Shown in pieces: positions 9,934 through 20,294 of a stretch of 64,000 nt of DNA (within the stretch, counting starts at the first letter, position 1; each line of letters begins with the position of its first letter). Source of the stretch: Asparagopsis taxiformis (Eukaryota > Rhodophyta > Florideophyceae > Bonnemaisoniales > Bonnemaisoniaceae); assembly GCA_030407315.1 (NCBI GenBank), contig JALQPE010001674.1, positions 1-64,000 of the forward strand. Direction: 5' to 3'. The notes beneath the pieces were generated by a model. That model had not been told where the DNA came from and made no database searches. It was given only the letters and a program-made list of their open reading frames with translations. The position numbers and the translations under genes were made by a program.

Positions 9934-11781
9934 ATGCTTCAGCCGCTTTTTTCCGATGTTGTTATCACAATTGGGAGGCATATGATGCTCGGGCCGCGAC
10001 GTTCTTTCCAGGATATGTCTACTGCTGTGCGTTTGTTTGAGTTGTGTATCGATCACACAAATGACCCTGAACCTATGATGATACTCGCTGAAATACTAAT
10101 CACTGGACCTGCAGGAGTAGACAAAGACACAAGTCGTGCCATGGAATTATGTGCAACCGTTGTCCATGATTCTGACGGTTGTTACCTCGTATGTGATCTT
10201 GCAAGAAAATTGGCAGATGTAAGAATGGGAAAGCCCGCAGATATGCGACTTGCAATAGATCTATGTGAGATGTGTATTGAACAGAACAACCATCCACGTG
10301 CCATGGTGGACCTTGCTGAAATTTTTCTCACTGGCGGTCCAGGCGTGGAAAAAGACGTTAATCGTGCGATGGAACTATGTGAAAGATCCCTAGATGGAAG
10401 CGAAACCAGTTTCTACATTACTAGAGCTGCCAAAAAGTTGATGCATGTCGGTTCTGGAAGGCCCAGAGACATTCAGTCTGCAGTGCGTCTTTGCGAGATG
10501 TGTATAGAGAAGAAAAATAATACAAGAGCTATGAAAATGTTGGCCAAATTGTTCATGACTGGGGCTCCTCACGTTGAAGAAGATATTGATCGAGCGATGG
10601 AGTTGTGGGAGAAGTACCTCGACCGAGGTGGACCATGTGAAGCGCTGACTAAGTTTGCACGTAAGATAGTGGATGAAGCGTGTGGGATAACGAAGTATGT
10701 GCGATCTGCAATACGATTGTGCGAGATGTGTATAGACAGAAGGGATGATTTGGTTGCGATGATAATTCTAGCCGTATTGCTCATGGTTAAAATTCCAGGT
10801 GTCGAAAAGGAAGTCGATCGTGTGATGAGTCTCTGCAAAAGTTACCTTGAAAGAAGCGGAGACTGTGGTGCGTTGATCAAGTTTGTGAGAAGAATGGCAT
10901 TTGGAGATTGTGCAATATGTCATGATATGCAGGTAGCCGTGCGGCTATGCGAGATGTGTACAGATATGAGAAACAAGCTACCCGCGATGGGAATTCTTGG
11001 TGAACTACTTATCACTGGATCATCGGGCGTAGGAAAAGACATTAGTCCTGGAATGGAACTTTTCGACAAGTATCTCCTTGCAAATGGATCAAGCGAAAAA
11101 TTAACCCACTTGGCAAGGAACATCGCTGATGGAACAGATGGTTTAACTAGGGATGTGCAGCTGGCAGCACAGATATGTGAACTGAATATCGACAAGAAGA
11201 ACGACCTAGGAGCTCTGTTGCTTTTGGCCGAGATACTTCTGACTGGAGAACAAAATGTAGAGAGAGTTGTTGATCGTGCAACGGAGCTCTGTGAGAGATA
11301 TCTGCTTGAGAATGGGTCCAGGGAAGAGTTGAACAAAATAGTATGGAGAATAGGACAAGGAATATTTGTGGTACTACCACTGACTAGTAGTCATGGATGC
11401 TCGGCCTTTAATGCAGCTATTTGATATGTCTATAGAGAAGAACGATGGAAACTCCATGGTGATTCTGGCCAAGTTACTCTTTGCTGGAGTACCGAATGTC
11501 GGCAGAGACGTTAACCGTGCAATTGGTCTTTGTCAGAAATATATGTTTGCGAATGAATCCGGGAAAGCGCTTATCTCCCTTACGACGGAGATAGTGAACG
11601 AAAGACATGGAGCTATTTCGGATATGGGTTTCGCAATACAGCTATGTGAGATCTGTCCAAAGAAGAAAGAGTATGAGGAGCCTATGCTGATTCTGGCCAA
11701 GATCTTTATTAGTGGAGATTCCAACGTCGAGAAGTTAATCGTGCATTGAAGCTTTGTGAAAACTTCCCCTACAAGCAATAA
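9934..11781 (+). pseudogene. Sel1-like repeat protein (frameshifted)
   Basis: The first in-frame ATG is at 9934. About eight long units of ~75 residues, each made of two Sel1-like (SLR, TPR-related) repeats, follow the pattern A.RLCEMCI...AM.ILAE.L.TG..GVEKD..RAMELCE. Sel1 repeats form alpha-solenoids that act as protein-binding scaffolds, for example in ER-associated degradation complexes; the partner here is unknown. The frame breaks near 11360-11390 (a stop at 11424, the repeat continuing in another frame) and again near 11735, after which the sequence ends with a repeat-like NRALKLCENF and TAA at 11781. No signal peptide is visible. It lies between CACTA1 termini, so it is most simply a captured or passenger host gene that is now decaying. 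The repeat family is clear; whether the frameshifts are introns is not. Confidence 0.8.
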
Positions 11782-13480
11782 CTCAGGGCATGTAAAAGCT
11801 GAATGTTTATCCCATATAGCGATGGAAGTGATGTTTGAAAAATGAGGAGAGCTGAAGATGGAAAAGGGGAAGTGATGGCAAGATGTGCAGGTGGACGGAC
11901 GACCGGGCACGGAATGTTGAACTAGTTGACGAACGGTGGCGCTTTTATGGTACTGAAAGATCTTTTACCTGCAGGTAACGCCATGGCGTTATGGACGGCA
12001 GTTGTTAACGAACGCGGTCCAAGTACAGGGCAGAGAGGAAGTTTTGTACAAGACACGTTTAGAGTGCGATTAGCAGGTGTTTTATGTTTGTGAGGGAGTT
12101 GGACGTTGTGGTTATGCACTAAGCGAAAGAACGGATAAGTGGATTTTGTGGCAATTTTTTATGTTGGAGTGACGAGTTGAGTGTCAAGATGGTTTAGTAG
12201 AATTAGGGGCAGAAAGGGGGCGTGAAGAATATTGGAAGATGCGACTCATAGCACGAGTTCAGCGAGATGATAACGCAGTATATAAATTTAACTGCTACTC
12301 GTACAGACCGTAAGTCAACGCATTTGCTGCAACAGAATAGAGCGCTGCACTACAGTTATCAGGCTCTATAGGACCCATCCAACAAGCGGCACATAACTCG
12401 CAGCAACAAGCACCCAAATCAGCACCAGCGCATCAAGATTACAATCTCACCGACCGTAGTAGTAGTTCTAAATATGATATCGCGTCTCCGTCTCTCGCGC
12501 CCCCACTTCTCCCTATCGTCCCTCCGTGAAACCAAGCGAGCGCTTTCCCACCGCCTCCTCACTAGGCACGCTGCGCATGCTCGACTATCTCGCCACCGTT
12601 TCCTTTGCACACTCGGGCGCCATCCTGGCCGCGACGGCCGGTCTGTACGTTTCCAGCATGCGCATGCCACAACAATATCAGCGCTGATATTGTTGTGGAA
12701 GACTACCGCGAGTAATTATATTGATTGATAGGTAGTGAGGGTGAGCACGGGAATTGAAGTACTTGCATCACTTTGCAACTTTTCGCTCCCATCTCCCTCT
12801 GTCATACTGACAGTTACAAGATAGATAGATTTCTTTTGCATTAATTAGTGGCGGGGCGAGAATCGATGTAGATTAATCTACCCAATTAATTGGGACGGCG
12901 GCTGAGTAACAGTGTTCAATGCAAATGTGAGCCCACAATATTCGGCGATAGTGCTAATATGGTTCATTCGGATCGTCCGGGTGCCGAAACAGCAGATTCA
13001 CCATTCATTCACTTGTTCATTACTACCTCATGTTTCGTGTGATGTGCACTTCAATGCTCCAAATCATCACACCTACCCAGCCACCTTCCTTCCCCTCCCG
13101 AATCCACCCCAATAATTTCAACACTTCTGCCGAACACACAGAACTCTCCTCTATCTGCTCTGTATTTAACAGACGCCTCAGCCCAGCTCGAATACTTTAA
13201 CCTATCCAACCATGGTTGGGTAGGGTGCTAAGGTGCACCCTACCAAACAACCACTTTCTACCACTTCAGACGTATCCCAAACTTTCCTTCTCACTCATCC
13301 CCACCCGACTACCAACTCCGCAGCACCCATGACAACGATATACAACACGTCATCTTGCCGTTCCCAGACCTCTCCCAGGTCGTTGTACACACCGTCGCAG
13401 TGGACATTTCTGCGACGCACGCCTTCTGTCCCCATCATCCCCTGCCACGCAGTACATCAGCAAGCTGCCTCCGCCACCAT
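11782..13480. other. Passenger region without a recognised gene
   Basis: Only short, unconvincing open frames. It holds the 32-bp palindrome at 12667-12698 and a hairpin at about 13217-13253 (GGTTGGGTAGGGTGC pairing with GTGCACCCTACCAAACAACC). The last ~400 bp are C/T-rich, as expected of a leader for the gene at 13587. Confidence 0.4.
12667..12698. repeat. Perfect 32-bp palindrome
   Basis: The half-site CCACAACAATATCAGC is followed immediately by its reverse complement GCTGATATTGTTGTGG. Confidence 0.9.
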
Positions 13481-13586
13481 AAAAGTAAAAAATGCCGAAA
13501 AAAAGATTGTAGAAGGGTGGAGCAATGAAGCTGACATTAAATAGAAGAATCCGCACTAAAAGGAGGCCGACTCGCTCAAAACTGAC

Positions 13587-13889
13587 ATGGCAGCAGAGCG
13601 CGCATTTCTCAAATGGCTATGGACGGCGATGCACATCGAGGCCATCAGTACGTTTGCCATGGAGAAGGGCCACAGGCGGGCGGGAACTGCAGTTTTCAAT
13701 GTCGCATTGGTGGCCGCCTTCACAGTTGTTGTGCTCGGCACTTTTTTGTATTACCGAAGTCGAAAGGCGCTGCCCACCGGAGAGATGGCACACATTCCAG
13801 TGGTGTTGAGGGAGCACAGAGCGTTAGTTCTAGTGGGAGCTCTGGCTGTTGTGATTTTGTGTGCATCGGTGAATGGGGCCATGGGATGA
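13587..13889 (+). CDS. VTC1/DUF202-like small membrane protein
   Basis: A 100-residue ORF from ATG. It begins MAAERAFLKWLWTAM, matching the E-R-x-F-L-x-W-L signature that opens the DUF202 domain of VTC1-type proteins, and has three hydrophobic segments (about residues 14-28, 37-55 and 78-97) with a basic YYRSRKAL stretch after the second. In fungi and protists VTC1 is a subunit of the vacuolar/acidocalcisome polyphosphate polymerase; whether this copy does that is inference. Its usual N-terminal basic leader is short or absent, so an upstream exon may be missing. It lies inside CACTA1 and is probably captured. The frame is intact. Confidence 0.55.
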   Translation: MAAERAFLKWLWTAMHIEAISTFAMEKGHRRAGTAVFNVALVAAFTVVVLGTFLYYRSRKALPTGEMAHIPVVLREHRALVLVGALAVVILCASVNGAMG

Positions 13890-14048
13890 TGGTACACGTG
13901 GCGGGCAACGCGTAAACATGACAGGGTGCGGAGTTTTTATACGTGTGGAAGATGTTGTGGAGAGTGTTTGCAGGAGAGGTGGATGGATGAATGTGTGTGG
14001 GTTTGAAACATGTCACGATGGAAATCATTGGGAAGGGACTGCTAAGCA

Positions 14049-14243
14049 ATGGGTTGTTTCTTGATCTCGAGCGTGCTCCTCTCCCTAACAAGCGCAGTCG
14101 CGTTCTTCGTCAGCATCTACGCGCAGCTAGCACTCTACTTCTACCACATCGTGGCCTATCCAAGCTGCGTTGACACCAATAACGAGCTCTTGATTGCCCG
14201 AATTGTATTGGATGTCCTCGTGTCCACCGTTGTGTGCGGATAG
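14049..14243 (+). CDS. Small hydrophobic ORF, unrecognised
   Basis: 64 residues starting MGCFLISSVLLSLTSAVAFF, with one strong membrane span and a second weaker one near the C-terminus. It lies 160 bp downstream of the VTC1-like ORF on the same strand, so it could be another exon of a captured membrane protein. I cannot assign a family. Confidence 0.2.
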   Translation: MGCFLISSVLLSLTSAVAFFVSIYAQLALYFYHIVAYPSCVDTNNELLIARIVLDVLVSTVVCG

Positions 14244-14249
14244 GTAGTT

Positions 14250-14845
14250 GGTGCGTAGTTGGGTTAGGTCACGGAGTTTGTAAAGGACTCGTAGCTCTTC
14301 GGGTGTGGAATCACGAGAATGGGAAGCCCGGCCAAAAAAGGTGATGTTTTGTGGTGCAGGGGCAGGAGTTGATCGGGTGCATGTTCGGCGTAAGTGATTG
14401 TAGCGTGGAAACGCGCTACAAGCAGATGGTCAGGTGGCCGACAAGAGTCAGAGTGGAGGTCTATACTGGCGCGATGAGGTTGTGGAGATTACAACAGAGT
14501 GAAAGGGTAGTTTGGTAGGCTGTTCGTGCCTCATCTGTCTGGGGCTCAGCGGCGAAGTGTAGTACTTGTTCATGACAGCTATTTTCTTTATTCCCATTGA
14601 AAGCTTTACTATTAACAGAACTACTAAATCAACTCAACGAAAATCTCAAACTCGAACTGTCGCTGCCAACGTGCATCAGTAGTGTCAATCTTTCTTTCTA
14701 CGACGTCCTATTCAGCATCTAGGTTCCCTGCATCCAAATATCTGTAAAGCTCCATCACAATTACTATAGTCGTATACCACACACCATTCCAATATTAACC
14801 TTCAAACTAACCCATTGCTCCTTATTTCCTCTCAAGTCTACTCCA
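14250..14845. other. No gene seen
   Basis: No convincing ORF, repeat or RNA gene. The stretch becomes A/T- and C-rich just before the subterminal repeats. Confidence 0.4.
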
Positions 14846-15204
14846 CCAGACAGTGATGTCAACCAATGTACGTTACTACCCGCAGACAATACAATTTGCT
14901 ATCTACACTACTGTCTACAGATTTCCCCAGACAGTGCAGTAATACAATACAATACATTGTCTCAGACAGTAAAATGTACTGTCTGCACATACTGTCTGGC
15001 GGCAACACTTCCGGACAGTAAAATTTACTGTTCTGGACAGTAAATTTTACTGTTTTTGGTACTGTCCAGATTTCGTGCCATTTTATTGCTGCAGCAGTAT
15101 TCTGAAATTTCCAGACAGTAAATTTTACTGTCTCCGCGCACTGTCTTGGCCAGACAGTAATTTTTACTGTCTCAGACAGTAAATTTACTGTCTTTTTTCA
15201 TTCC
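14846..15204. repeat. CACTA1 right subterminal ACAGT repeats
   Basis: At least fifteen ACAGT/ACTGT motifs, many as small palindromes (for example GACAGTAAATTTTACTGTC). This mirrors the left end and supports the element boundary. Confidence 0.8.
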
Positions 15205-15217
15205 CAACACCGTAGTG
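15205..15217 (-). repeat. CACTA1 right terminal inverted repeat
   Basis: CAACACCGTAGTG, the exact reverse complement of bases 1-13. The following bases TCG are candidates for the 2-3 bp target duplication but cannot be compared with the left flank. Confidence 0.9.
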
Positions 15218-15324
15218 TCGTGAGGGTTCTTGAAGTATGTGCGAATGGTGGTGCATGGCGTTCGGATGGTAGGGAGAACGCGATAGTGAGGGAGATGGGT
15301 GATCGACGATATGCTGACAGGTAT

Positions 15325-15490
15325 TTTGTATTCTGGCTGGATACGTATTTCATATTCTGGCTGGATACATATTCCGTATTCTGACTGGATATATATTCCG
15401 TATTCTGGCTGGATACGTATTTCCTATTCTAACCGGGTATTTATTTCCTATTCTGACCAGATATGTATTTCCTATTCTAGAGAGACGTAT
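15325..15490. repeat. 24-bp tandem repeat
   Basis: About seven units of TATTCTGGCTGGATACGTAT plus TTCC/TTCA, drifting toward the right. The period is a multiple of three, which keeps a frame open (repeats of YSGWIRIS), but this is most simply a subterminal repeat. Confidence 0.85.
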
Positions 15491-15597
15491 TGTATACCAG
15501 CAGTTTCGTAAAATGAGAGAATAAAATACGGTCCGATATGGGCCCTGAATTTACCATCCGCTGTAATTTCTTCCCTTCCGGTTTTCGCTGATATATT

Positions 15598-15850
15598 GTA
15601 TACTGGATGTCGAGCCCTAGTATCCCGCCAAACGTACTAGAGAAAGTGGATGTCGGGTCCTAGTATTCCGCCATATGTACTAGAGAAAGTGGATGTCGGG
15701 CCCTAGGATCCCGCTGTATGTACTAGAGAAAGTGGACGTCCGCATCCAAAAATTTTTTATTTTTTTTGGACGCGGACGTTCATTTGTTCTAGTAAATCTC
15801 GGGGCCGACTAGGACCCGTACTAGAGAGACTGGACGTCCGCGTCCACTTC
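15598..15850. repeat. 43-bp tandem repeat and hairpin
   Basis: Three units of ~43 bp containing GGATGTCGGGCCCTAGTATC and TACTAGAGAAAG, then a hairpin built on GGACGTCCGC/GGACGCGGACG around an A/T stretch. It overlaps the 3' end of the accessory gene and seems to have replaced the rest of its last domain. Confidence 0.75.
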
Positions 15851-18542
15851 CGAAAACACAGACGAAACCCAGAGAGCAGTTCGTGGATTGCAGACCGTAC
15901 ATCGGAAGCTCCTAGTATGTCTTCGAGGACGATGTATCCATCGAAATCAATACTAGCCCTTGCCCGCTCCCAATAAACAATCCTCTCCTCGGATGTACCA
16001 CCAGCCGCGGAGTTGATATCCTCCCTGATCTCCTCCACCTCCCCACTTGTCATGATGAACCCAGAGCGGTGTTCAGGATGGAGCAGACCCGAAATCAAAT
16101 GCACGGACGTAGCAGCTTGGGCAAGCGTGGTCTGCTCCGTGAGAAAGGAAGGTGGCGGTGGCTGCTCGTCCTCATACCTGTGTACCCGAAACCCCTTGGA
16201 AGTCACCTTCGCCTTTGTAGGGGTTTCGCCGTCTTCTATCTCACATTCACGCTCCTTTTCGCCAGATGAGGGTGGCTATGCAGGAAGCGGAAGGGAGACA
16301 GGGGAGAAGACGGGCTACCGAGAGCGATGAGTTGCTCTGCGATAGCGGCACTTCTGGTCTTGGACCGAGTCATCCGAGTCGGAGGAGGAGTGGTCGGCTC
16401 TCTCCTCCTCTTTTCTCCCCGCCGCGGTGTTCCAGAGGCAGTTTTCTTGGCTGGTTCCCGGGATATGGGCGCCTTCCCTCCCATCGTACTCCGCGGAGCC
16501 TCACCGGTCTGCTTATCCTTTTCTTCAGCAGACTCGGTAGAGGACGCGCCCTTTTCGAAAGGATTGTACGCATCACCTTCCCACGCTTCTTGTAACGTGA
16601 CCCCTGCAGGAGGGGTCCAAGAAGGGGGGTCATCCGGTTGACGGCCATCGTAGCACTCACGGGAGCAGACGAACACCATGTCTCGCTCACCGTTGTTGAG
16701 GTACTTGATGGGGATGAGGTGATATACTCGAGGATAGTCGCACAGGTTGTGTACTGGCTTAATGTTGCACGCTGTGCATTTGTGCACAGCGGCATAGCCG
16801 GGGAAGCGACAGTGTGATCCAAGCGAGCAGGGAAAGGGGCGTGGCGTAGTTTCATCGGGCGGAATGCGCACAGAGCGTGAAACTACTGTCCCCCCACCAC
16901 TCCCCTGCGGTTGAGAAGCTTCAACCGAGGTTTCGGGGTTCTGCTGTTCCGTGGCGATAGCAGAGTCGGGAACAGGAGCAGACGTGGGTGGGGAGACGGC
17001 CATGGGGGAGCGGGGGGGGGGTGAGTCGGGTTGTGAGGGGGAGGGGGAAGGGGGAGGAGAGTTGGGCTTCGAGGGGGAAGGGGCGCGGGCTGTTGAGTCC
17101 GGCTTGGCTTGGGAGTCAGGAGGAGAAATGTCCATCGGATTGATTTCGTCCTCAGGAAGGGGTTGTGAGGGAAGGGGAACGGGGAGAGGTTCCATGATAT
17201 TCTCCCCGAATTGGGTCGGAGAGCGAGCCTGCAGAGTCACCTGTGATGGTGACTTCGGAGGAGTGGCTGATGCCACAGGGGCAGGAGCAGGAACGCTCCC
17301 TGCTGCTTTCTCGCTCTCCTTCCCCACATCTTTTGCGCCTTGACTGGCCGCAGTGGCAAGCACTGCATCGCCAGATGCTCCGGGAGGAGGGGGCGGAGTC
17401 TCACGATCCGGTGCAATGTTGAAACGTTGCAGGATGACGGTTCGGAAATCTTCTCGGCGACGCTCGTGGTTCTTCTCCTGTTTCGGCACAGGTTCTTCTT
17501 CATATTGAACCATGCGCTTGAACACGGATTTCCAGGTCGGGATCATGTCCGTTCCATCCGGTTCGAGGTCCTCCAGGTCTGCCAGCTCGTCCGTAGTCAT
17601 CCCAACCTTGGGTGCGACTTCACGGATTACCAGGTAGAAATCTCTGATGTAATTGAGATACACCCTGAGCTGGAGACCTGGGATGCGACCAAAGGACTGG
17701 AGCAATTTCACAGAGCGGTAGTGAATGCACCTTACCATCAGCTCACTGGCACGGTCCTCAGCCTTCGTGAACGCGGTGTCCTTCAGCACTAGAAGGCTGA
17801 TTCCAACCTCATTTTCCTTCCTACCAGAGGCCATCTTGTACGCCTCGTACGTGCGTGGTGAACGTCTCATGTTCAGAGCCACATTGACGATAGACGTCAC
17901 CGTACTCTTCCTGAGTATGCCACTGAAGTGACGCTGGAAGAACCAGTTACACAGCTGCGAAGCTGTCATACTGGAGAGTTTCCTTTCCCCTTCCTTCGTG
18001 TACTTCAAGTTGCAGTTGTATATGCTGATGATAGCATGAATACGGTCGCGGATGGTGGTCGGTAAAACCGTGTGCACCAGTTCGTTCAGCCGCTGACTCA
18101 GGTAGAGCACGTCTTCCATCGTCATGGCTTGTCCATCTGGCCTGAACGCTTCCTGAACAGGAACGCTGTCCACAATAGAAGCCAAACGTTAAACTCTTTC
18201 CGCTTTGGCTCGGACAAGAGCGCCACGACGATGGAGACCATCCGCGATGTAGAAGCGTGTTTCGTCGGACTCGTGGGCTAGACCAACGACAGTCACGGAG
18301 CCCACGGAAGAGGTCTGAAAGCCTTCAAGAACCATCTTCTGAAACAACACATCTACATGCGACTCATCAACCTCGCGCGATGTTTCTTCCGTGACATGAA
18401 TGTCCGCAATCGGAAGTGTCATCTGCCGGAACTCGTAGTTCGCAAGCGTGCTACCAGCCCCGGGCATCGCGGGGACTGTCAGCTCCCGAGCTGGAGCGCG
18501 GGAAGATGCAGCTGCGAGACGAGAGCGTTGACGATGAGACAT
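15757..18542 (-). pseudogene. ParB-like / zinc-cluster / truncated 2OG-like accessory protein of X
   Basis: Starts at ATG 18542 (MSHRQRSRLAAA). A ParB/sulfiredoxin-type core follows: a GFQTSSVGSVTVVG strand region and the signature YIADGLHRRGAL, equivalent to IDGSHRIAAL in CACTA2 and VDGSHRVTAL in the third copy. An in-frame TAA at 18191-18189 is the only break before a 649-codon open stretch with a helical region (LYLSQRLNELVHTVLP onward), a proline-rich linker and a Cys/His cluster (CSLGSHC, CTAC, HNLC, VCSREC; about 16840-16650). A 1-nt shift near 16270 moves the end into another frame, containing FDGYIVLEDILGASDVRSAI, which resembles the N-terminal strand-helix of phytanoyl-CoA-type 2OG dioxygenases. 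The domain is then cut off by tandem repeats. The ParB fold is likely; the 2OG reading of this copy is weak. Confidence 0.7.
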
Positions 18543-18840
18543 GTTTGTGGGTGGGATAAACAAGCTCTTGAACTCTGAACGGTGTATAGAGGTGAAGTGG
18601 GCACGAAAAGGGCAGGGAGTGAAGAGAAAGAGAGGGCACGGGAGAGCAAGGATTGAAGAGAGAGAGAGAGGGATGGGACACTGTCACTGTGGGGAGACAG
18701 ATGGATGCAAAGCGGGAGAAGCAGAGAGAGATGCGAAGAGCGAAGCTTGGAAAGCAGGGGGAGTTGGGCTGAAGCAGGGAGATGCACGATCTGAATTGCC
18801 TTTGAGGTGCTGGAGTACTACAAGGAGTAGTAGATGAGTA
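18543..18840 (-). promoter_or_regulatory. Pyrimidine-rich leader of the X accessory gene
   Basis: On the minus strand this is a strongly C/T-rich leader directly before the ATG. The third ParB-like copy has a similar CT-rich leader before its ATG at 62031. It looks like a 5' untranslated region or core promoter. No TATA box is certain. Confidence 0.4.
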
Positions 18841-18989
18841 GCAGAGGAGAGTGACAGGAAATCGTGTAGACGTAACGTTTGGAAGGTTAACTGAAGGGGT
18901 GCGAATAAATTCGCGCCCATGCGCCAAAAGACTCACCGGTTGCGTTCAAATCAATCAGTACCCAATGAACAGTCGTGAAAAGAGTACAA

Positions 18990-19865
18990 GAAGGGGCGTG
19001 AAATTAGGTAATTTTTGAGCCCAAAAAATTACCAAATTTTAGACCCGTCCGGCGCCCACCTGTTCCAGATTTGGACAACCGCTCCTGCCCCAGGCTACGT
19101 CAAGTTCATGCATTCCATGCTTTACTGATGTTTCTAAACATTCCAAATGCTACGCTTCTTCGCTGGGTGGTCGTTGACGAACATTAATGCGCCGTCAATT
19201 GACGGCGCATTGCAGCTCTGTTCAAAACCGAACCGGTATTACCATGACGTGCATCTATGTCCGTCTACTTCTCTCCTCATACAATCCTGAACATCTAGTC
19301 ATCGTGATGCATCGAGACAGTTGTGCACCAATAGTCGATAAACATAATTGCACCGAACTATAGAAGGTGCTGCCCACGTGGTGCTTACTCGTGGTGGTGT
19401 GTGTTCCATGGCATATGGTCGCTGGTACAAAGTAGGACGGAGTACGAGCCATACGGTCACTACGAGTGGGGCATAAAATTTGGTAATTTTTTGGGCTTAA
19501 AAATTATCAAATTTTAGACTAGTCTGGCGACCGTCTGCACCAGATTTGGACAACCGCTCCTGCTCCACATTTCGTCTAGTCGTCGCATTCGATGCTTTAA
19601 TGATGTATGTTTCTGAATATTCCGACGGTGTTCGTCGTAGTACATTGAGACTGTTGTGCACCAGCAGTCCAGAAACGTATTTGAAAGGAACTATAGAAGG
19701 TGCTGCCCACGTGGTGCTGACTGATGGTGGTGAGTGTTTCATGGAATATGGACGGGAGCACAAAGCAGGGCGGTGTACGAGCCATACGGTCACTACGAGT
19801 GGGGCATAAAATTTGGTAATTTTTTGGGCTCAAAAATTACCAAATTTTAGACTAGTCTGGAACTT
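18990..19865. repeat. Large tandem repeats with an inverted AATTTGGTAATTTTT core
   Basis: Three copies (near 19005, 19472 and 19805) of an inverted repeat with arms AATTTGGTAATTTTT and AAAAATTACCAAATT around GGGCTC, followed by AGACTAGTCTGG. Two of them are followed by GATTTGGACAACCGCTCCTG and then related sequence including GAAGGTGCTGCCCACGTGGT. Units are ~335-465 bp. The 26-bp palindrome at 19186-19211 (AATGCGCCGTCAA/TTGACGGCGCATT) lies within. It sits between the divergent accessory gene and transposase of X. Confidence 0.75.
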
Positions 19866-19927
19866 CTCCGTGCCACTCCATGGAGTATAGTGTATGCACT
19901 GAGTGCTCTGTCTGCAGTTGCGAAGCT

Positions 19928-19991
19928 GCAAGAAACACTGTCGAGTAGTGAAGGAGAGGCATCTCCTTTACTACTTGACAGTGTTTCTTGC
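19928..19991. repeat. 30-bp-arm hairpin
   Basis: Arm GCAAGAAACACTGTCGAGTA plus GTGAAGGAGA pairs with TCTCCTTTACTACTTGACAG plus TGTTTCTTGC around GGCA, with very few mismatches. It lies ~300 bp upstream of the X transposase start. Confidence 0.85.
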
Positions 19992-20294
19992 TAAGTCAAC
20001 ACTATAGGATGAATTACGATTCTGGTAAAAACTATGTCATTCTTTGAAGTTTTCAGTCTTCATGTGTACTCATCAGTACTTTGCCCTATTTCCTGGCTTC
20101 CATGGAAATAGAGAACATGTTCTCTGCAACGACTGTAACGGTCAGCTCTGAGATCTCCCCTTCCAATTTCGTTCTTCTACAGATTGATAGACTATAGAGA
20201 TTTGTATCCTCATAATATAGAGCCGTCCGGCGTTTACCTCCCTTCCAAACAGCTGTTTGCAGCTAGGTGCTACCTCAATCCAGGTTATCGAGAT

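Larger units (their letters stand above)
1..15217 (+). mobile_element. CACTA1: non-autonomous CACTA-type DNA transposon
   Basis: The first 13 bases (CACTACGGTGTTG) are repeated as an exact reverse complement ending at 15217, and both ends are followed inward by ACAGT-rich subterminal repeats, the classic CACTA arrangement. The left ~3.8 kb is collinear with CACTA2 at 49976 onward. The transposase region of CACTA2 (about 52285-57410), part of its ParB-like gene and its putative dioxygenase region are missing by internal deletion. No transposase ORF remains, so movement would depend on another copy in trans. The target-site duplication cannot be tested because the left flank is outside the window. 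The 7.3-14.8 kb part has no counterpart in the visible part of CACTA2 and may be captured sequence. Confidence 0.85.

Noticed and set aside
12419..12728. Arg-rich frames on both strands near 12.5 kb
   Set aside because: They overlap each other on opposite strands and run into a perfect palindrome; no domain.
15299..15511. ORF of repeated YSGWIRIS-type peptides
   Set aside because: The product of the 24-bp tandem repeat, whose period is a multiple of three; no domain, and no homologous protein seen in the window.
18451..18936. 161-codon minus-strand frame in the CT-rich leader
   Set aside because: Low-complexity Ser/Leu/Pro peptide from a pyrimidine-rich untranslated leader, overlapping the true ATG of the accessory gene.
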